Both the position numbers and the translations under genes were made by a program. Source: Mesorhizobium sp. ZC-5 (GTDB lineage Bacteria > Pseudomonadota > Alphaproteobacteria > Rhizobiales > Rhizobiaceae). From it: DNA of 64,000 nucleotides. The DNA lies in contig NZ_JAOWPT010000005.1 of the NCBI RefSeq assembly GCF_025753855.1, forward strand, positions 186,001 through 250,000, read 5' to 3'. Under the pieces are notes generated by a model. That model worked only from the letters and a program-made list of their open reading frames with translations, ran no database searches and was not told where the DNA came from. This document shows positions 1 to 9,248 of this stretch, piece by piece (position 1 is the stretch's first letter; each line of letters starts with the position of its first letter).

Positions 1-60
1 CGCATATTGAGCGGTGGAGATGGCGAGGTCCGCCAGTATGATGGTCGGGCTCGCCGTTGA
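1..60 (+). CDS. MCE/MlaD-family lipid-transport protein, C-terminal end only
   Basis: Frame 1 is open from the window edge to the TGA at 58-60 and encodes a 19-residue tail, RILSGGDGEVRQYDGRARR. I recognise this as resembling the C-terminus of rhizobial MCE-family (MlaD/PqiB-like) periplasmic substrate-binding proteins, which carry lipids between the membranes together with an ABC permease and ATPase. The gene directly downstream is the auxiliary lipoprotein usual for such operons, which supports the call. With only 19 residues the assignment rests mostly on context. A competing frame open from 11 to 142 overlaps the next start codon but reads like random sequence. Confidence 0.5.
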   Translation, partial: RILSGGDGEVRQYDGRARR

Positions 61-138
61 CATCGGGAGCGTCACCCCGCAAGACAGAATCCTTGAGGGA
101 TGTAAGCTTTGCATTCGTGAGTCTCCGGGGAGCCGCAC

Positions 139-741
139 GTGAGATTTGGTAAGCTTTTGTCCGGGGCGGCGTTCGCGGCCCTCGTCATTTCCGGCTGTGC
201 CGCGCTGCCTGGCGGCGGACCGGCACCGCTTGATACCTATGAATTGTCGGCTCCCACGCCGGATACCGGCCGGACACGCCGCGGTACGCAGGTTTTGATC
301 GCCGAACCCTCCGCTCTGAAGTCGCTCGATGGCCAGAACATCGTCATCACGCCGGCACCGGGCGCCATTCAGTTCCTCAAGGGTGCGCAGTGGGCGGACA
401 GACTGCCGAAGGTTGTCCAGGCCCGCTTGGCGGAATCCTTCCAGCAGTCTGGCAGCTTCGGCGGTGTCGGCAAGCCGGGCGAGGGACTTGCCATCGATTA
501 TCAGGTGCTTACCGAAATCCGCGCTTTCCAGATCAATGTCGGGCAGGGCAGCCGAGCGGATGTGGAAATCTTCGTGAAAGTGCTGAACGACCGCAACGGC
601 GTCGTTCGCGCCTCCCGTACGTTCAAGGCAAGCCAGCCTGTCAGCAGCGGCAGTGGCAACGACGCTTATGTCCGGGCGCTCGACGCGGCTTTCGCCGATG
701 TTGCCGACGAGATCGTGCGCTGGTCGATTACAGTGATGTAG
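139..741 (+). CDS. ABC-type transport auxiliary lipoprotein (PqiC/DUF330-like)
   Basis: A 200-residue outer-membrane lipoprotein, the last component of an MCE-type lipid-transport system. The N-terminus is a lipoprotein signal: positive residues, a hydrophobic stretch, then the lipobox I17-S18-G19-C20, so Cys20 should be lipidated after cleavage. The rest matches the ABC-type auxiliary family: a Tyr-Glu-Leu segment soon after the lipid anchor, a central LIAEPSALKSLDGQNIV strand region and a C-terminal half typical of DUF330. Translation starts with GTG at 139; no ATG gives a complete signal peptide. It lies 78 bases after the MCE gene end and is presumably its operon partner, anchoring or receiving lipid at the outer membrane. 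It ends just before a bidirectional terminator. Confidence 0.8.
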   Translation: MRFGKLLSGAAFAALVISGCAALPGGGPAPLDTYELSAPTPDTGRTRRGTQVLIAEPSALKSLDGQNIVITPAPGAIQFLKGAQWADRLPKVVQARLAESFQQSGSFGGVGKPGEGLAIDYQVLTEIRAFQINVGQGSRADVEIFVKVLNDRNGVVRASRTFKASQPVSSGSGNDAYVRALDAAFADVADEIVRWSITVM

Positions 742-815
742 GCCCGGCGCGCGGATGTAGGCACTGTGCCAGTGCGCTGCGGTTTGATCAAGATAAGCTG
801 CAGCGAGTCAAAACC

Positions 816-845
816 AAAAAGGCGGGAGATTATCCCGCCTTTTTA
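816..845. terminator. Bidirectional rho-independent terminator
   Basis: The stem GGCGGGA/TCCCGCC with a short loop is flanked by AAAAA on the left and TTTTT on the right, so it works on both strands. It sits between the convergent lipoprotein gene (ends 741) and the giant coiled-coil gene (ends 864). Confidence 0.9.
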
Positions 846-863
846 GTTTTGATCTCTCGGGCC

Positions 864-3800
864 TTACCGCAGCCGGCCGCTGGCATGCGCCAGCATCGTG
901 TAGACCTTGCCGGTATCGGAGGTGAGATAGGTCTGCGTCATGATGTTGTCGCGATCGCTGCGCGCGACGTCCTTCAGCAATTTCTCGAAATCGTCGCAGT
1001 AGCGATCGACAGCGGCCCGGAATTCGGGATCCGCCTGATATTTGCGGCGGATTTCATCGAAGGTCTGCTGGCCCTTCAGCGTGTAGAGGCGGCGGGTGAA
1101 CACATCGCGCTCGCCGCGGCGGTAACGGTCCCACAGTTCAATCGAGGCTTCGTGATCGATGGCTCGCGCGATGTCGACTGAAAGCGAGTTCAGCGATTCC
1201 ACCACATGCAACGGCGAACGCTGGCTGGCTGCCGGGCGCGGTGCTTCTGCTGGTTTCGCCTCGACCTCGTCGCGCGACGCATTGGTGAGCAGATCGCTTA
1301 CCCATCCGCCAGGGCGCTGCTGGCCGTTGTTGCGCGGCTGCGGCGGTGCGACTCGCTCGACATCGAGAGTGCCGCGCAAGGCGGGCTCGGCAAGCGGACG
1401 GCGTTCCTGGACCGGCGCCGGTGAAGCCGGCCGGCGGGCGGGCTCGGCTGGACGCGGCTGTGGTGCCGGCGCTGCCGCGCGGCTCGCGCGGCCATCGGAA
1501 ACGTCGACTGTCCGGCCTGAACGCGCAACGATCTCAGAGAGTTCCTTCAGCGCATTGATCTGCTCGGTGACGGCGCGACGGATCGCCGTGGTCGATTCCT
1601 TCGCTTCCACCGGCATGTCCAGAACGCCGCGCTTCAGCTCGGCTCGGGTCTGGTCGAGCTCCTCGCGGATGCTTCCGGCAGTGCGCCGCATTTCGTCGGT
1701 CGCAGTGGCGAAACGCTGGGTCGCCGATTCGACAACTTCCGAAATCGAGGCGCGGATCTGGTCCGTCGACTTGCGCGTGCGCCCCTCTGCGGTTTCCAGC
1801 GAACGTTCGACGATGGTCTCGAAGGAGCGCATCATCCGTTCGATATCCTCGGACTTCTTGACCAGGCCAACCGCCAGATCCTCGAGCGCCGTCTGGCGGT
1901 CGCCGAGCGTCGAGGCGAGGTTGGTCTGGGCAGCACCGAGCAGGTCCGATGCGCTTGACAGGAGCTTGCTGTGGTCGTCGAAGCGGTTTGCGATCGCTGC
2001 GATGTCCTTCAGCGTATGCGACGACACCTCGGTCAGGCGGCCGGCATTGGCGTCGATCAAACGGGCGGAGCTGGCAAAGGTCTGTGCCGCCTTTTCCGTT
2101 GTCACGAGGAAGCTCTGGGTCGTCGACGACAACCGCTCGTCAACGCCCGAAAGATTTTCGGACGCCTTCTCGATCAACTCGCTGAGCGTTGCATTGGAAT
2201 GGGAGAGCCGGTCGATCAACGCGCCGACGCCGTCGGCGAGGCTCGTTTTCGCACCATCCAGCACGGTCAGCGTTTCGGCCGTGCGGTTGGCGAGCGCATT
2301 CACGAGCGCGGCGTTTTCGGAGCGCAGTCGTTCGGTCGCCCGTTGTGTTGCTTCCTCCAGGCTCTTCTGCAATTCGCCACCGCTTTCCGCGAAGCGCTCG
2401 ACCAGCGGCCTTGCCGTTTCGTCGAGGATCTTGGACATCTCCGATGAACGGCTGGCCAGCATGGCATTCAGTTCGCGGGTATTCTCGCCGATCGACTTAG
2501 CAGCCTCGTTGGTGCGCTGGCTGATGTGCTGGCCGACGGCGGTGAAGGTATCGGCGATCACGTTGGCGCGCTGCGCAAGGCGGGCCTCGCTTTCCGCAAC
2601 CTGATCGTTCAGCTTCTGGCCGATCGTTTCGGCGCTCGTGGTCAGTCGGATCTCGACTTCCGATGCATGTCCGGCGACACGGGCAGCGATCGCATCGACA
2701 CCGGCAGCCAGTTTTTCGTCGGCCGCAGCCAGCGCTCCGCTAATCGCTACCGCGCGCGCATCAAGTTCAGCGGACGTCTGATGTGTCCGCGCGATGATGC
2801 GCTGTTCGGTTTCGTCGAACACATTGGCGATGTCGGCGGCGCGGGCGGTGATAGCCGAAGCGGTATCGTCGACGCGGGCGGCAAGTTGCCGATCGGCGGA
2901 CTCGAAGGCGCGGGCGAGTTCCCCAGCGCGCGCTTCCATCGACGAGGCACTTTCACTGACACGCGCGGCAAGCCGCATGTCCGCATCGTCGAACGACCTG
3001 ACGATCTCGCTAGCGCGTGCCTGCAAGGTTTCGGCCGTTTCACTTGCACGTGCAGCTAGGCGCTGGTCGGCGTCGTCGAACGAGCGGACGATCTCAGCTG
3101 CCTTGGCGACGATAGATCCCGCGGCTTCCGATGCGCGTGCCGCGATGACACCGGTGGTTTCCTCGGCGCGGGTAACGAGCCTGCGGTCGGCTTCCTCGAA
3201 GGTGCGGGCGATCTCGTCCGCCTTGACCTGCAAGGTTTCGGCGGTTTCGCCGGCACGGGCAGCCAGACGCTGGTCGGCATCGTCGAACGAGCGGACGATT
3301 TCGGCCGCCTTGGCGACGATAGATCCCGCAGCTTCCGATGCGCGTGCTGCAATGACACCGGTAGTTTCCTCGGCGCGGGTAACGAGCCTGCGGTCGGCTT
3401 CCTCGAAGGCGCGGGCGATCGCATCCGCCTTGACCTGCAAGGTTTCGGCGGTTTCACCGGCACGGGCAGCGAGGCGCTGATCGGCATCGTCGAAACTGCG
3501 GGCGATTTCGTCGGCACGAGCGGCGAGTGCACTTGCCGTTTCTTCCGCCCGCGAAACCAGGGTACCGGCGGTTTCCTCCGCCCTTGCCGAAAGGCGCTGG
3601 TCGGCCATGTCGAAAGCCTGAACGACCGTATCGGCCCGTGCGGCGATCGCACCGGCCGTTTCGTCGACACGTGCGACCAGGCGCCTGTCGGCATCCTCGA
3701 AGGTGCGTGTCACGTCGGCAACGCGATTGATCAGCGATCCCGCCGATTCCAGGGCGCGTGCGGACAGCCGTTCGTCAGCCTGATCGAATGTGTGGGCGAT

Positions 3801-6800
3801 TTCGGCCGCACGGGCCGCAAGCGCCTCCGCGGTCTGTTCCGCCCGGAGGGAAATCCGCTCGTCGGCGTTGTCGAGAGCCTTGCCGGCTTCATCGCCGAGT
3901 GCGGACGTAATTGCCAGAACCTTCTCGCGCAACGCGCCTGCAACTGCCCCCGCACTCCGCTCGAGCACGCCGCGGACATTTTCGATGCCCGTTGCGAGCG
4001 CACGTTCCATCGTGCCGGTCCGCTCCTCGATGACGCCGGTCTGGTGGCGGAATGTTTCCTCGATCTTCTCGACGTCGGCAGACAGCGCCTCGGAAATGTC
4101 GGCCCTGCGGTCTGCCAGAGTCTGGATATGCGCAACCACCGCGTTATCGATGTCGGAGCGCGTCGCGCCGAGCTGGCGCAGATCGTCTTCCAGCGCGCGG
4201 GTCAGCATATTGCGGCCTTCGGCCAGCTTGCCCACATGGCCGGCAATCGTGTCGTCGAGGTCGGAACGGGTTTCGGCGAGCCTTTGCAGGTCGTCCTCCA
4301 GCGCACGCGCCAGCACGTCTCGGCCCTCGGCCAACTTGGCGAGCTGTCCGGCGACGATGTCGCCGATGCCGCCGCGGCTATCGTCGAGCTTCTGCAGGTC
4401 GGCTTCGAGTGCTCGCGAAAGGATGTCGCGGCCTTCGGCAAGCTTGGCAACCTGACCGGCGACGATGTTGTCGATGCCGCTGCGGCTTTCGTTGAGCTTC
4501 TCCAGGTCGGCTTCCAGCGCGCGCGAAAGGATGTCGCGGCCTTCTGCCAGCTTCGAAACCTGGCCGGCAACGATATTGTCGATGCCGCTGCGGCTTTCGT
4601 TGAGCTTCTCCAAGTCGGCTTCGAGCGCTCGCGAAAGGATGTCGCGGCCTTCTGCCAGCTTCGAAACCTGGCCGGCAACGATGTTGTCGATGCCGCTGCG
4701 GCTTTCGTTGAGCTTCCCCAGGTCGGCTTCGAGTGCGCGTGAAAGGATGTCGCGGCCCTCGGCCAGCTTCGAGACCTGACCGGCGACGATGTTGTCGATG
4801 CCGCTGCGGCTTTCGGCGAGCTTCTCGAGGTCGGCTTCAAGGGCACGCGCGAGGATGTTGCGGCCCTCGGCGAGCTTGCCGACATGTGTCGCGATCGTTT
4901 CGTCGATCGCGGCCCGTGTGTGGCCGAGTTTCTGCATGTCGTCGCTCAAGGTGCGGGCGAGGGCGGTCCGTCCAGCGTCCAGGCGTTCCAACTGGCCGCC
5001 AAGCTCCGCATCGATCGTGGCGCGCTGCTCGGTGACCTTGCGCAGGTCGTCGTCGAGCGCCCTTGAAAGCATGTTTCGCCCTTCGGCCAGCTTCTGGAGA
5101 TGCGAGCCGATCGCGAGGTCGATTTCGGTGCGACCGTCGGTAAATTTCTGCAGATCTTCATGCAGGGCGGACGCCATGCGCTCGCGGCTCTCGGCGAGCC
5201 TCTGGGTATGGCTTTCCACTGCCGCGTCGATGCCGTCGCGTGCTTCGGCGAGCTTCTCGATATCGGCTTCGAAGGCCTGTCCGATCACGCTGCGGCCGGC
5301 TTCCAGGCGGTTGGCAAACTCCGACGCGCGCGCTTCGAGCATGGTCGAAGTGGACATGACTATGTCGGCCATTTCGGCGCCGATCTGTGCCTTGCCTTCG
5401 TCGATCGCGGTCGACAGGTCTTGCTTGCCGGCGGTAAAGGTGTTGGCGATTTCGCGGGCGCGCTCCACCAGCGTGTCGTTGATCTGCCGGGCGCGGGCCT
5501 CCAGCGCGGCATTCAGCTTCTGAGTGCCGGTATCAAGTGCCTCGGCGCGGGTCTGGAATTCGCCGATCAGCGCCTGGCCACGCTCGGCAAGCGTGGTCTC
5601 GATGCTCTTCAGACGCGTTTCAAGCTCGGCGTTCAGGCTGTCCGTGGCGCCACCAAGCAGCGAAACCATGCCGGTGGCGCGTTCGTCGAGCATCTGCGAC
5701 AGCGAGCGGGTGACATCGTCGGTGCTCTGGGTCAGCGTTGCGATACGGGTATCGAGCAGGCTCGCGAAAGCTTCGCCGGACGTCGTGATGCGATCAGATA
5801 TGGTGTCCATGCGCTGGTCGATCGAATCGTAGATCGACATGCCGCTTTCATTGATACGGTCGATCAGCGTGCCGCCGGAATCGGTGATCGTCATCGACAG
5901 CTTGGTGGAGGCTGCCAGGATGCTGTCACGAATCATGTCGGTGGCGCCGCCCAATTCGTCGCGGAGCGTCTCATGGGCGCCCGAGATCGACGAACGCACA
6001 CGTTCCGCATGGCTGATCAGAGCGTCGCGCTCGCTGCCAAGTCCATCGACAAGCGTGCGGATGCGCATCTCGTTCTGCGTATAGGCACGCTCGAGTTCAT
6101 TGACCTCTGTATGAACAAGCGTTTCGAGTTCGACCGCGCGGGCCAGTGTGCGCTCGATGCCTTCGCCCATCGCTGCGACCTCGCGGCGAACGGCCTGGCC
6201 GACCATCATGACGCGATCTTGTGCGAGCGTTTCCGGGTCGGCGAGGCGGAATGCCAATTCGGTCATCGACCGCGCCGCCATGCGCATTTCCTGGGCGCGG
6301 CGCATCATCACGGCGAACGCCCAGAACAGGATGACCGGCAGGAAGGTTCCGACCGCCAGCAAGACGAGGTAAGGCCGGGCGATCAGCTGCTGGCCAGTGC
6401 GGATATTCCAGATTTCAGGGCCAAACAGCATATGTGCCAAAAGAAGACTGCCACCGACCCACGCGACGGTGAGCAGCCCGACCATCCAGTAGAGCGTGCT
6501 CGACGAGCGCCGGTTAAGGCCGTTCATGGCGGCGCGGAAATCCTTTTGCCGGTCGTCATTGGCGGGGGAGAAACCGTTGGCCGCCTGCGGGCGGTTTTCC
6601 TCCGGCTCGTCTGCTGGGCGGAGCCCCATTGGCAGGTGCGGTTCAGGCTCTGGCTCTGTATTGGCTGGTTTTAGCGAAAGCTTGCCATTTTCTTTTTTCT
6701 CTTTTTTCGGCTGCGTTTTCTCTGCCTTTGGCTCCTCGGCAACGGGCGTGTTTCCATTGCGGCTTTCGCGCGCCAGTTCGTCGGCGGCCTGGGAAATCTG

Positions 6801-6938
6801 CGCTTCGAGATCTTCCATCGATGCCGCGATATCGAGATCGCCCTCAATCCCTCCGGTGAGGTCGAAGTCGAGAGCCTCCTCTAGTTCCTTGGCGACGTCG
6901 CTGTCGAGATTTTGTGTCGTCGTTGCTTTTCGCGCCAT
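864..6938 (-). CDS. rgsE: Giant membrane-anchored coiled-coil polar-growth protein (GPR/RgsE-like)
   Basis: A 2024-residue protein, often mis-annotated as kinesin or apolipoprotein A1/A4/E-like. Family knowledge: GPR of Agrobacterium (about 2,100 residues) and RgsE of Sinorhizobium form a ring at the growing pole needed for unipolar elongation. Seen here: an acidic/Lys-rich N-terminal cytoplasmic region, two membrane segments at about 146-171 and 189-212, then about 1,600 residues of Ala/Glu/Arg-rich helix with two repeat systems (36-residue period, about residues 547-914; a 69-residue duplication, about 1155-1292). A Pro-rich linker follows, then a conserved 110-residue C-terminal domain ending MLAHASGRLR. 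I chose ATG at 6938 (MARKATTTQN); the frame stays open to 7070 but those extra residues look non-coding. Divergent from the Hpt gene. The orthology rests on length and architecture. Confidence 0.82.
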   Translation of the reverse strand: MARKATTTQNLDSDVAKELEEALDFDLTGGIEGDLDIAASMEDLEAQISQAADELARESRNGNTPVAEEPKAEKTQPKKEKKENGKLSLKPANTEPEPEPHLPMGLRPADEPEENRPQAANGFSPANDDRQKDFRAAMNGLNRRSSSTLYWMVGLLTVAWVGGSLLLAHMLFGPEIWNIRTGQQLIARPYLVLLAVGTFLPVILFWAFAVMMRRAQEMRMAARSMTELAFRLADPETLAQDRVMMVGQAVRREVAAMGEGIERTLARAVELETLVHTEVNELERAYTQNEMRIRTLVDGLGSERDALISHAERVRSSISGAHETLRDELGGATDMIRDSILAASTKLSMTITDSGGTLIDRINESGMSIYDSIDQRMDTISDRITTSGEAFASLLDTRIATLTQSTDDVTRSLSQMLDERATGMVSLLGGATDSLNAELETRLKSIETTLAERGQALIGEFQTRAEALDTGTQKLNAALEARARQINDTLVERAREIANTFTAGKQDLSTAIDEGKAQIGAEMADIVMSTSTMLEARASEFANRLEAGRSVIGQAFEADIEKLAEARDGIDAAVESHTQRLAESRERMASALHEDLQKFTDGRTEIDLAIGSHLQKLAEGRNMLSRALDDDLRKVTEQRATIDAELGGQLERLDAGRTALARTLSDDMQKLGHTRAAIDETIATHVGKLAEGRNILARALEADLEKLAESRSGIDNIVAGQVSKLAEGRDILSRALEADLGKLNESRSGIDNIVAGQVSKLAEGRDILSRALEADLEKLNESRSGIDNIVAGQVSKLAEGRDILSRALEADLEKLNESRSGIDNIVAGQVAKLAEGRDILSRALEADLQKLDDSRGGIGDIVAGQLAKLAEGRDVLARALEDDLQRLAETRSDLDDTIAGHVGKLAEGRNMLTRALEDDLRQLGATRSDIDNAVVAHIQTLADRRADISEALSADVEKIEETFRHQTGVIEERTGTMERALATGIENVRGVLERSAGAVAGALREKVLAITSALGDEAGKALDNADERISLRAEQTAEALAARAAEIAHTFDQADERLSARALESAGSLINRVADVTRTFEDADRRLVARVDETAGAIAARADTVVQAFDMADQRLSARAEETAGTLVSRAEETASALAARADEIARSFDDADQRLAARAGETAETLQVKADAIARAFEEADRRLVTRAEETTGVIAARASEAAGSIVAKAAEIVRSFDDADQRLAARAGETAETLQVKADEIARTFEEADRRLVTRAEETTGVIAARASEAAGSIVAKAAEIVRSFDDADQRLAARASETAETLQARASEIVRSFDDADMRLAARVSESASSMEARAGELARAFESADRQLAARVDDTASAITARAADIANVFDETEQRIIARTHQTSAELDARAVAISGALAAADEKLAAGVDAIAARVAGHASEVEIRLTTSAETIGQKLNDQVAESEARLAQRANVIADTFTAVGQHISQRTNEAAKSIGENTRELNAMLASRSSEMSKILDETARPLVERFAESGGELQKSLEEATQRATERLRSENAALVNALANRTAETLTVLDGAKTSLADGVGALIDRLSHSNATLSELIEKASENLSGVDERLSSTTQSFLVTTEKAAQTFASSARLIDANAGRLTEVSSHTLKDIAAIANRFDDHSKLLSSASDLLGAAQTNLASTLGDRQTALEDLAVGLVKKSEDIERMMRSFETIVERSLETAEGRTRKSTDQIRASISEVVESATQRFATATDEMRRTAGSIREELDQTRAELKRGVLDMPVEAKESTTAIRRAVTEQINALKELSEIVARSGRTVDVSDGRASRAAAPAPQPRPAEPARRPASPAPVQERRPLAEPALRGTLDVERVAPPQPRNNGQQRPGGWVSDLLTNASRDEVEAKPAEAPRPAASQRSPLHVVESLNSLSVDIARAIDHEASIELWDRYRRGERDVFTRRLYTLKGQQTFDEIRRKYQADPEFRAAVDRYCDDFEKLLKDVARSDRDNIMTQTYLTSDTGKVYTMLAHASGRLR
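3063..3476. repeat. Tandem 207-bp duplication inside the polar-ring gene
   Basis: Two near-identical copies, 3063-3269 and 3270-3476, abut exactly and preserve the frame (69 codons each). A diverged third start (CTGATCGGCATCGTCGAA) follows at 3477, again 207 bases on. Each copy encodes the residues from about LAARAGETAETLQ to AAGSIVAKAAEI. Confidence 0.9.
4199..5300. repeat. 108-bp (36-residue) tandem repeat array inside the polar-ring gene
   Basis: The motif GCGAAAGGATGTCGCGG recurs at 4415, 4523, 4631 and 4739 (GTGAAA variant), each exactly 108 bases apart. More diverged copies keep the same phase at 4199, 4307, 4847, 4955, 5063, 5171 and 5279. The protein unit is GIDNIVAGQVSKLAEGRDIL followed by SRALEADLEKLNESRS. 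The central copies are nearly identical and the outer ones diverged. Confidence 0.9.
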
Positions 6939-7082
6939 GCCGCCGTTTACCCTGTACAAAAAGGCGCAGCCGAACCAAAACTGGTTCCTCGTCGGCCGCG
7001 CGCGTGGCTTACTATGGTCTTGCCGTATCGTAGTGGCACACACCGGTAAAGGGAACCCGGATTTGGCCACATGCGTAAAAGT

Positions 7083-7098
7083 TTAAACATAGGGTTAA
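7083..7098. promoter_or_regulatory. Near-match to a CtrA box between the polar-ring and Hpt genes
   Basis: TTAA at 7083-7086 and TTAA (followed by C) at 7095-7098 are separated by 8 bases; the CtrA consensus is TTAA-N7-TTAA. One more TTAAC half-site lies at 7162-7166 and a one-mismatch DnaA-box-like TTGTCCACA at 7170-7178. The spacing is one base off, so this is only a candidate. Confidence 0.25.
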
Positions 7099-7104
7099 CA
7101 CCCC

Positions 7105-7123
7105 GGCCTTTCAGGCCTTTTTT
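7105..7123 (+). terminator. Small terminator-like hairpin in a divergent intergenic region
   Basis: GGCCT, a 3-base loop, AGGCC, then six T residues: a short intrinsic-terminator shape on the plus strand, 111 bases upstream of the Hpt start. No annotated gene reads into it from the left on this strand, so it could end a short leader or an antisense/small RNA starting within 6940-7100. Confidence 0.45.
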
Positions 7124-7233
7124 CGGCAAGCTCCCCGGCAGGAACCTATAAATGGCAGACATTAACCCGTTGTCCACATGATTGCCGCAGTTTGAGCAAT
7201 TATCGCTACCAAATCTTAGGAGTGGAATCTCTG

Positions 7234-7608
7234 ATGGCATTGCAGAATTCCAGGGTGGTCGCATTCGACCGTCCGGGTGGCGAATCGTCTGTTCAATCGC
7301 AGTCACGTCCGATCGATCTGGCGCATCTTTCGCGTCAGACACTGGGCGACCGCAAGGTCGAGCAGGAAGTGCTCGCGCTGTTCGTGAGCCAAGCTCTGGC
7401 GGTCCGCGACAGGATACTTGAGGCAGGTGCCGGCGAACGTTTCCAGCTTGCGCACGGCCTGAAAGGCTCGGCGCGCGGCATCGGCGCGTTTGCGCTGGCC
7501 GATTGTGCCGGCGAGATCGAGGCGCATCCCGGCGACCGTGCCGCATTGAAACGGCTGACCTTGCTGATCGACGAGGTCCGTGACTTCATCGCCGCCATCA
7601 ACCGCTGA
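7234..7608 (+). CDS. Single-domain Hpt (histidine phosphotransfer) protein
   Basis: A 124-residue protein that is essentially one Hpt four-helix domain. The phospho-accepting His is His74 in AHGLKGSARGIGA, matching the HxLKGS(A) signature; the helix with LADCAGEIEAHP follows. Such proteins pass phosphate between receiver domains in phosphorelays. I chose ATG at 7234 because AGGAG (7218-7222) lies 11 bases upstream; the upstream GTG/TTG candidate at 7192 has no ribosome site. It is divergent from the polar-ring gene and 126 bases before the ferredoxin gene. The partner kinase cannot be read from the sequence; the hybrid kinase CckA lies 16 kb away but its usual phosphotransferase is ChpT, which is larger. 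Confidence 0.85.
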   Translation: MALQNSRVVAFDRPGGESSVQSQSRPIDLAHLSRQTLGDRKVEQEVLALFVSQALAVRDRILEAGAGERFQLAHGLKGSARGIGAFALADCAGEIEAHPGDRAALKRLTLLIDEVRDFIAAINR

Positions 7609-7734
7609 TATCGTTTCGGCGGAGTTTCCCGCAAATACGCCATCTGGCGGCGCTTTTCGGCCGCAGTTGACTTGCCCGCCGGAGTGATTATCTCGGCGGA
7701 AGACTTTTCAGGGCAGTGCTTCCGAGGCCGTCGC

Positions 7735-8055
7735 ATGACCAAGCTTTCTTATATCGCCTTTGACGGCACGCGTTTCGACGTCGAGGCCGAAAACGGCTCG
7801 ACGGTGATGGAAAACGCCATCCGCAATGCCGTACCAGGCATCGAGGCGGAATGCGGCGGCGCTTGTGCCTGCGCCACCTGCCACGTCTATGTCGACGAGG
7901 CTTGGACCGATATTGTCGGCGAGCCCGAGGCGATGGAAGAGGACATGCTCGATTTCGCCTTCGACGTCAGGCCGAATTCGCGGCTGTCCTGTCAGATCAA
8001 GGTGCGCGACGAACTCGACGGCCTTGTCGTGCAGGTGCCTGAGCGGCAAGGCTGA
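7735..8055 (+). CDS. 2Fe-2S ferredoxin, adrenodoxin type
   Basis: A 106-residue electron carrier. The cluster ligands are Cys40, Cys46, Cys49 (pattern C-x5-C-x2-C in [14 protein letters not shown]) and Cys86 (RLSC). This is the vertebrate-adrenodoxin/bacterial FdxE/FdxB type, which serves P450 enzymes, heme A synthesis or cluster assembly. The start is ATG at 7735 ([11 protein letters not shown]), the usual start for the family; the frame extends upstream without a good ribosome site. A ferredoxin reductase gene begins 94 bases downstream on the same strand, which suggests a redox pair taking electrons from NAD(P)H. No P450 or oxygenase partner is next to them. Confidence 0.93.
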   Translation: MTKLSYIAFDGTRFDVEAENGSTVMENAIRNAVPGIEAECGGACACATCHVYVDEAWTDIVGEPEAMEEDMLDFAFDVRPNSRLSCQIKVRDELDGLVVQVPERQG

Positions 8056-8140
8056 GGCTTCCGGTCCAACCACTTTCCACTGCTGGCATGCTGGTCTTGC
8101 CGCGCCGCTTCTGAAAGACTGCGGCGCTGGGAGCTTTTAG

Positions 8141-9187
<1,047 letters not shown>

Positions 9188-9248
9188 CGGCCCGTGCTAT
9201 CCATGGTCGGCGATTCATCAATGCGATCAGCCGCTTGCAGGCACTTTC

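Noticed and set aside
1159-2604. Long plus-strand reading frame (481 codons) antisense to the polar-ring gene; also 5100-6674 and others.
   Set aside because: The repeat-rich, high-G+C gene on the other strand creates open frames in several phases. The translations show no domain and have no ribosome sites.
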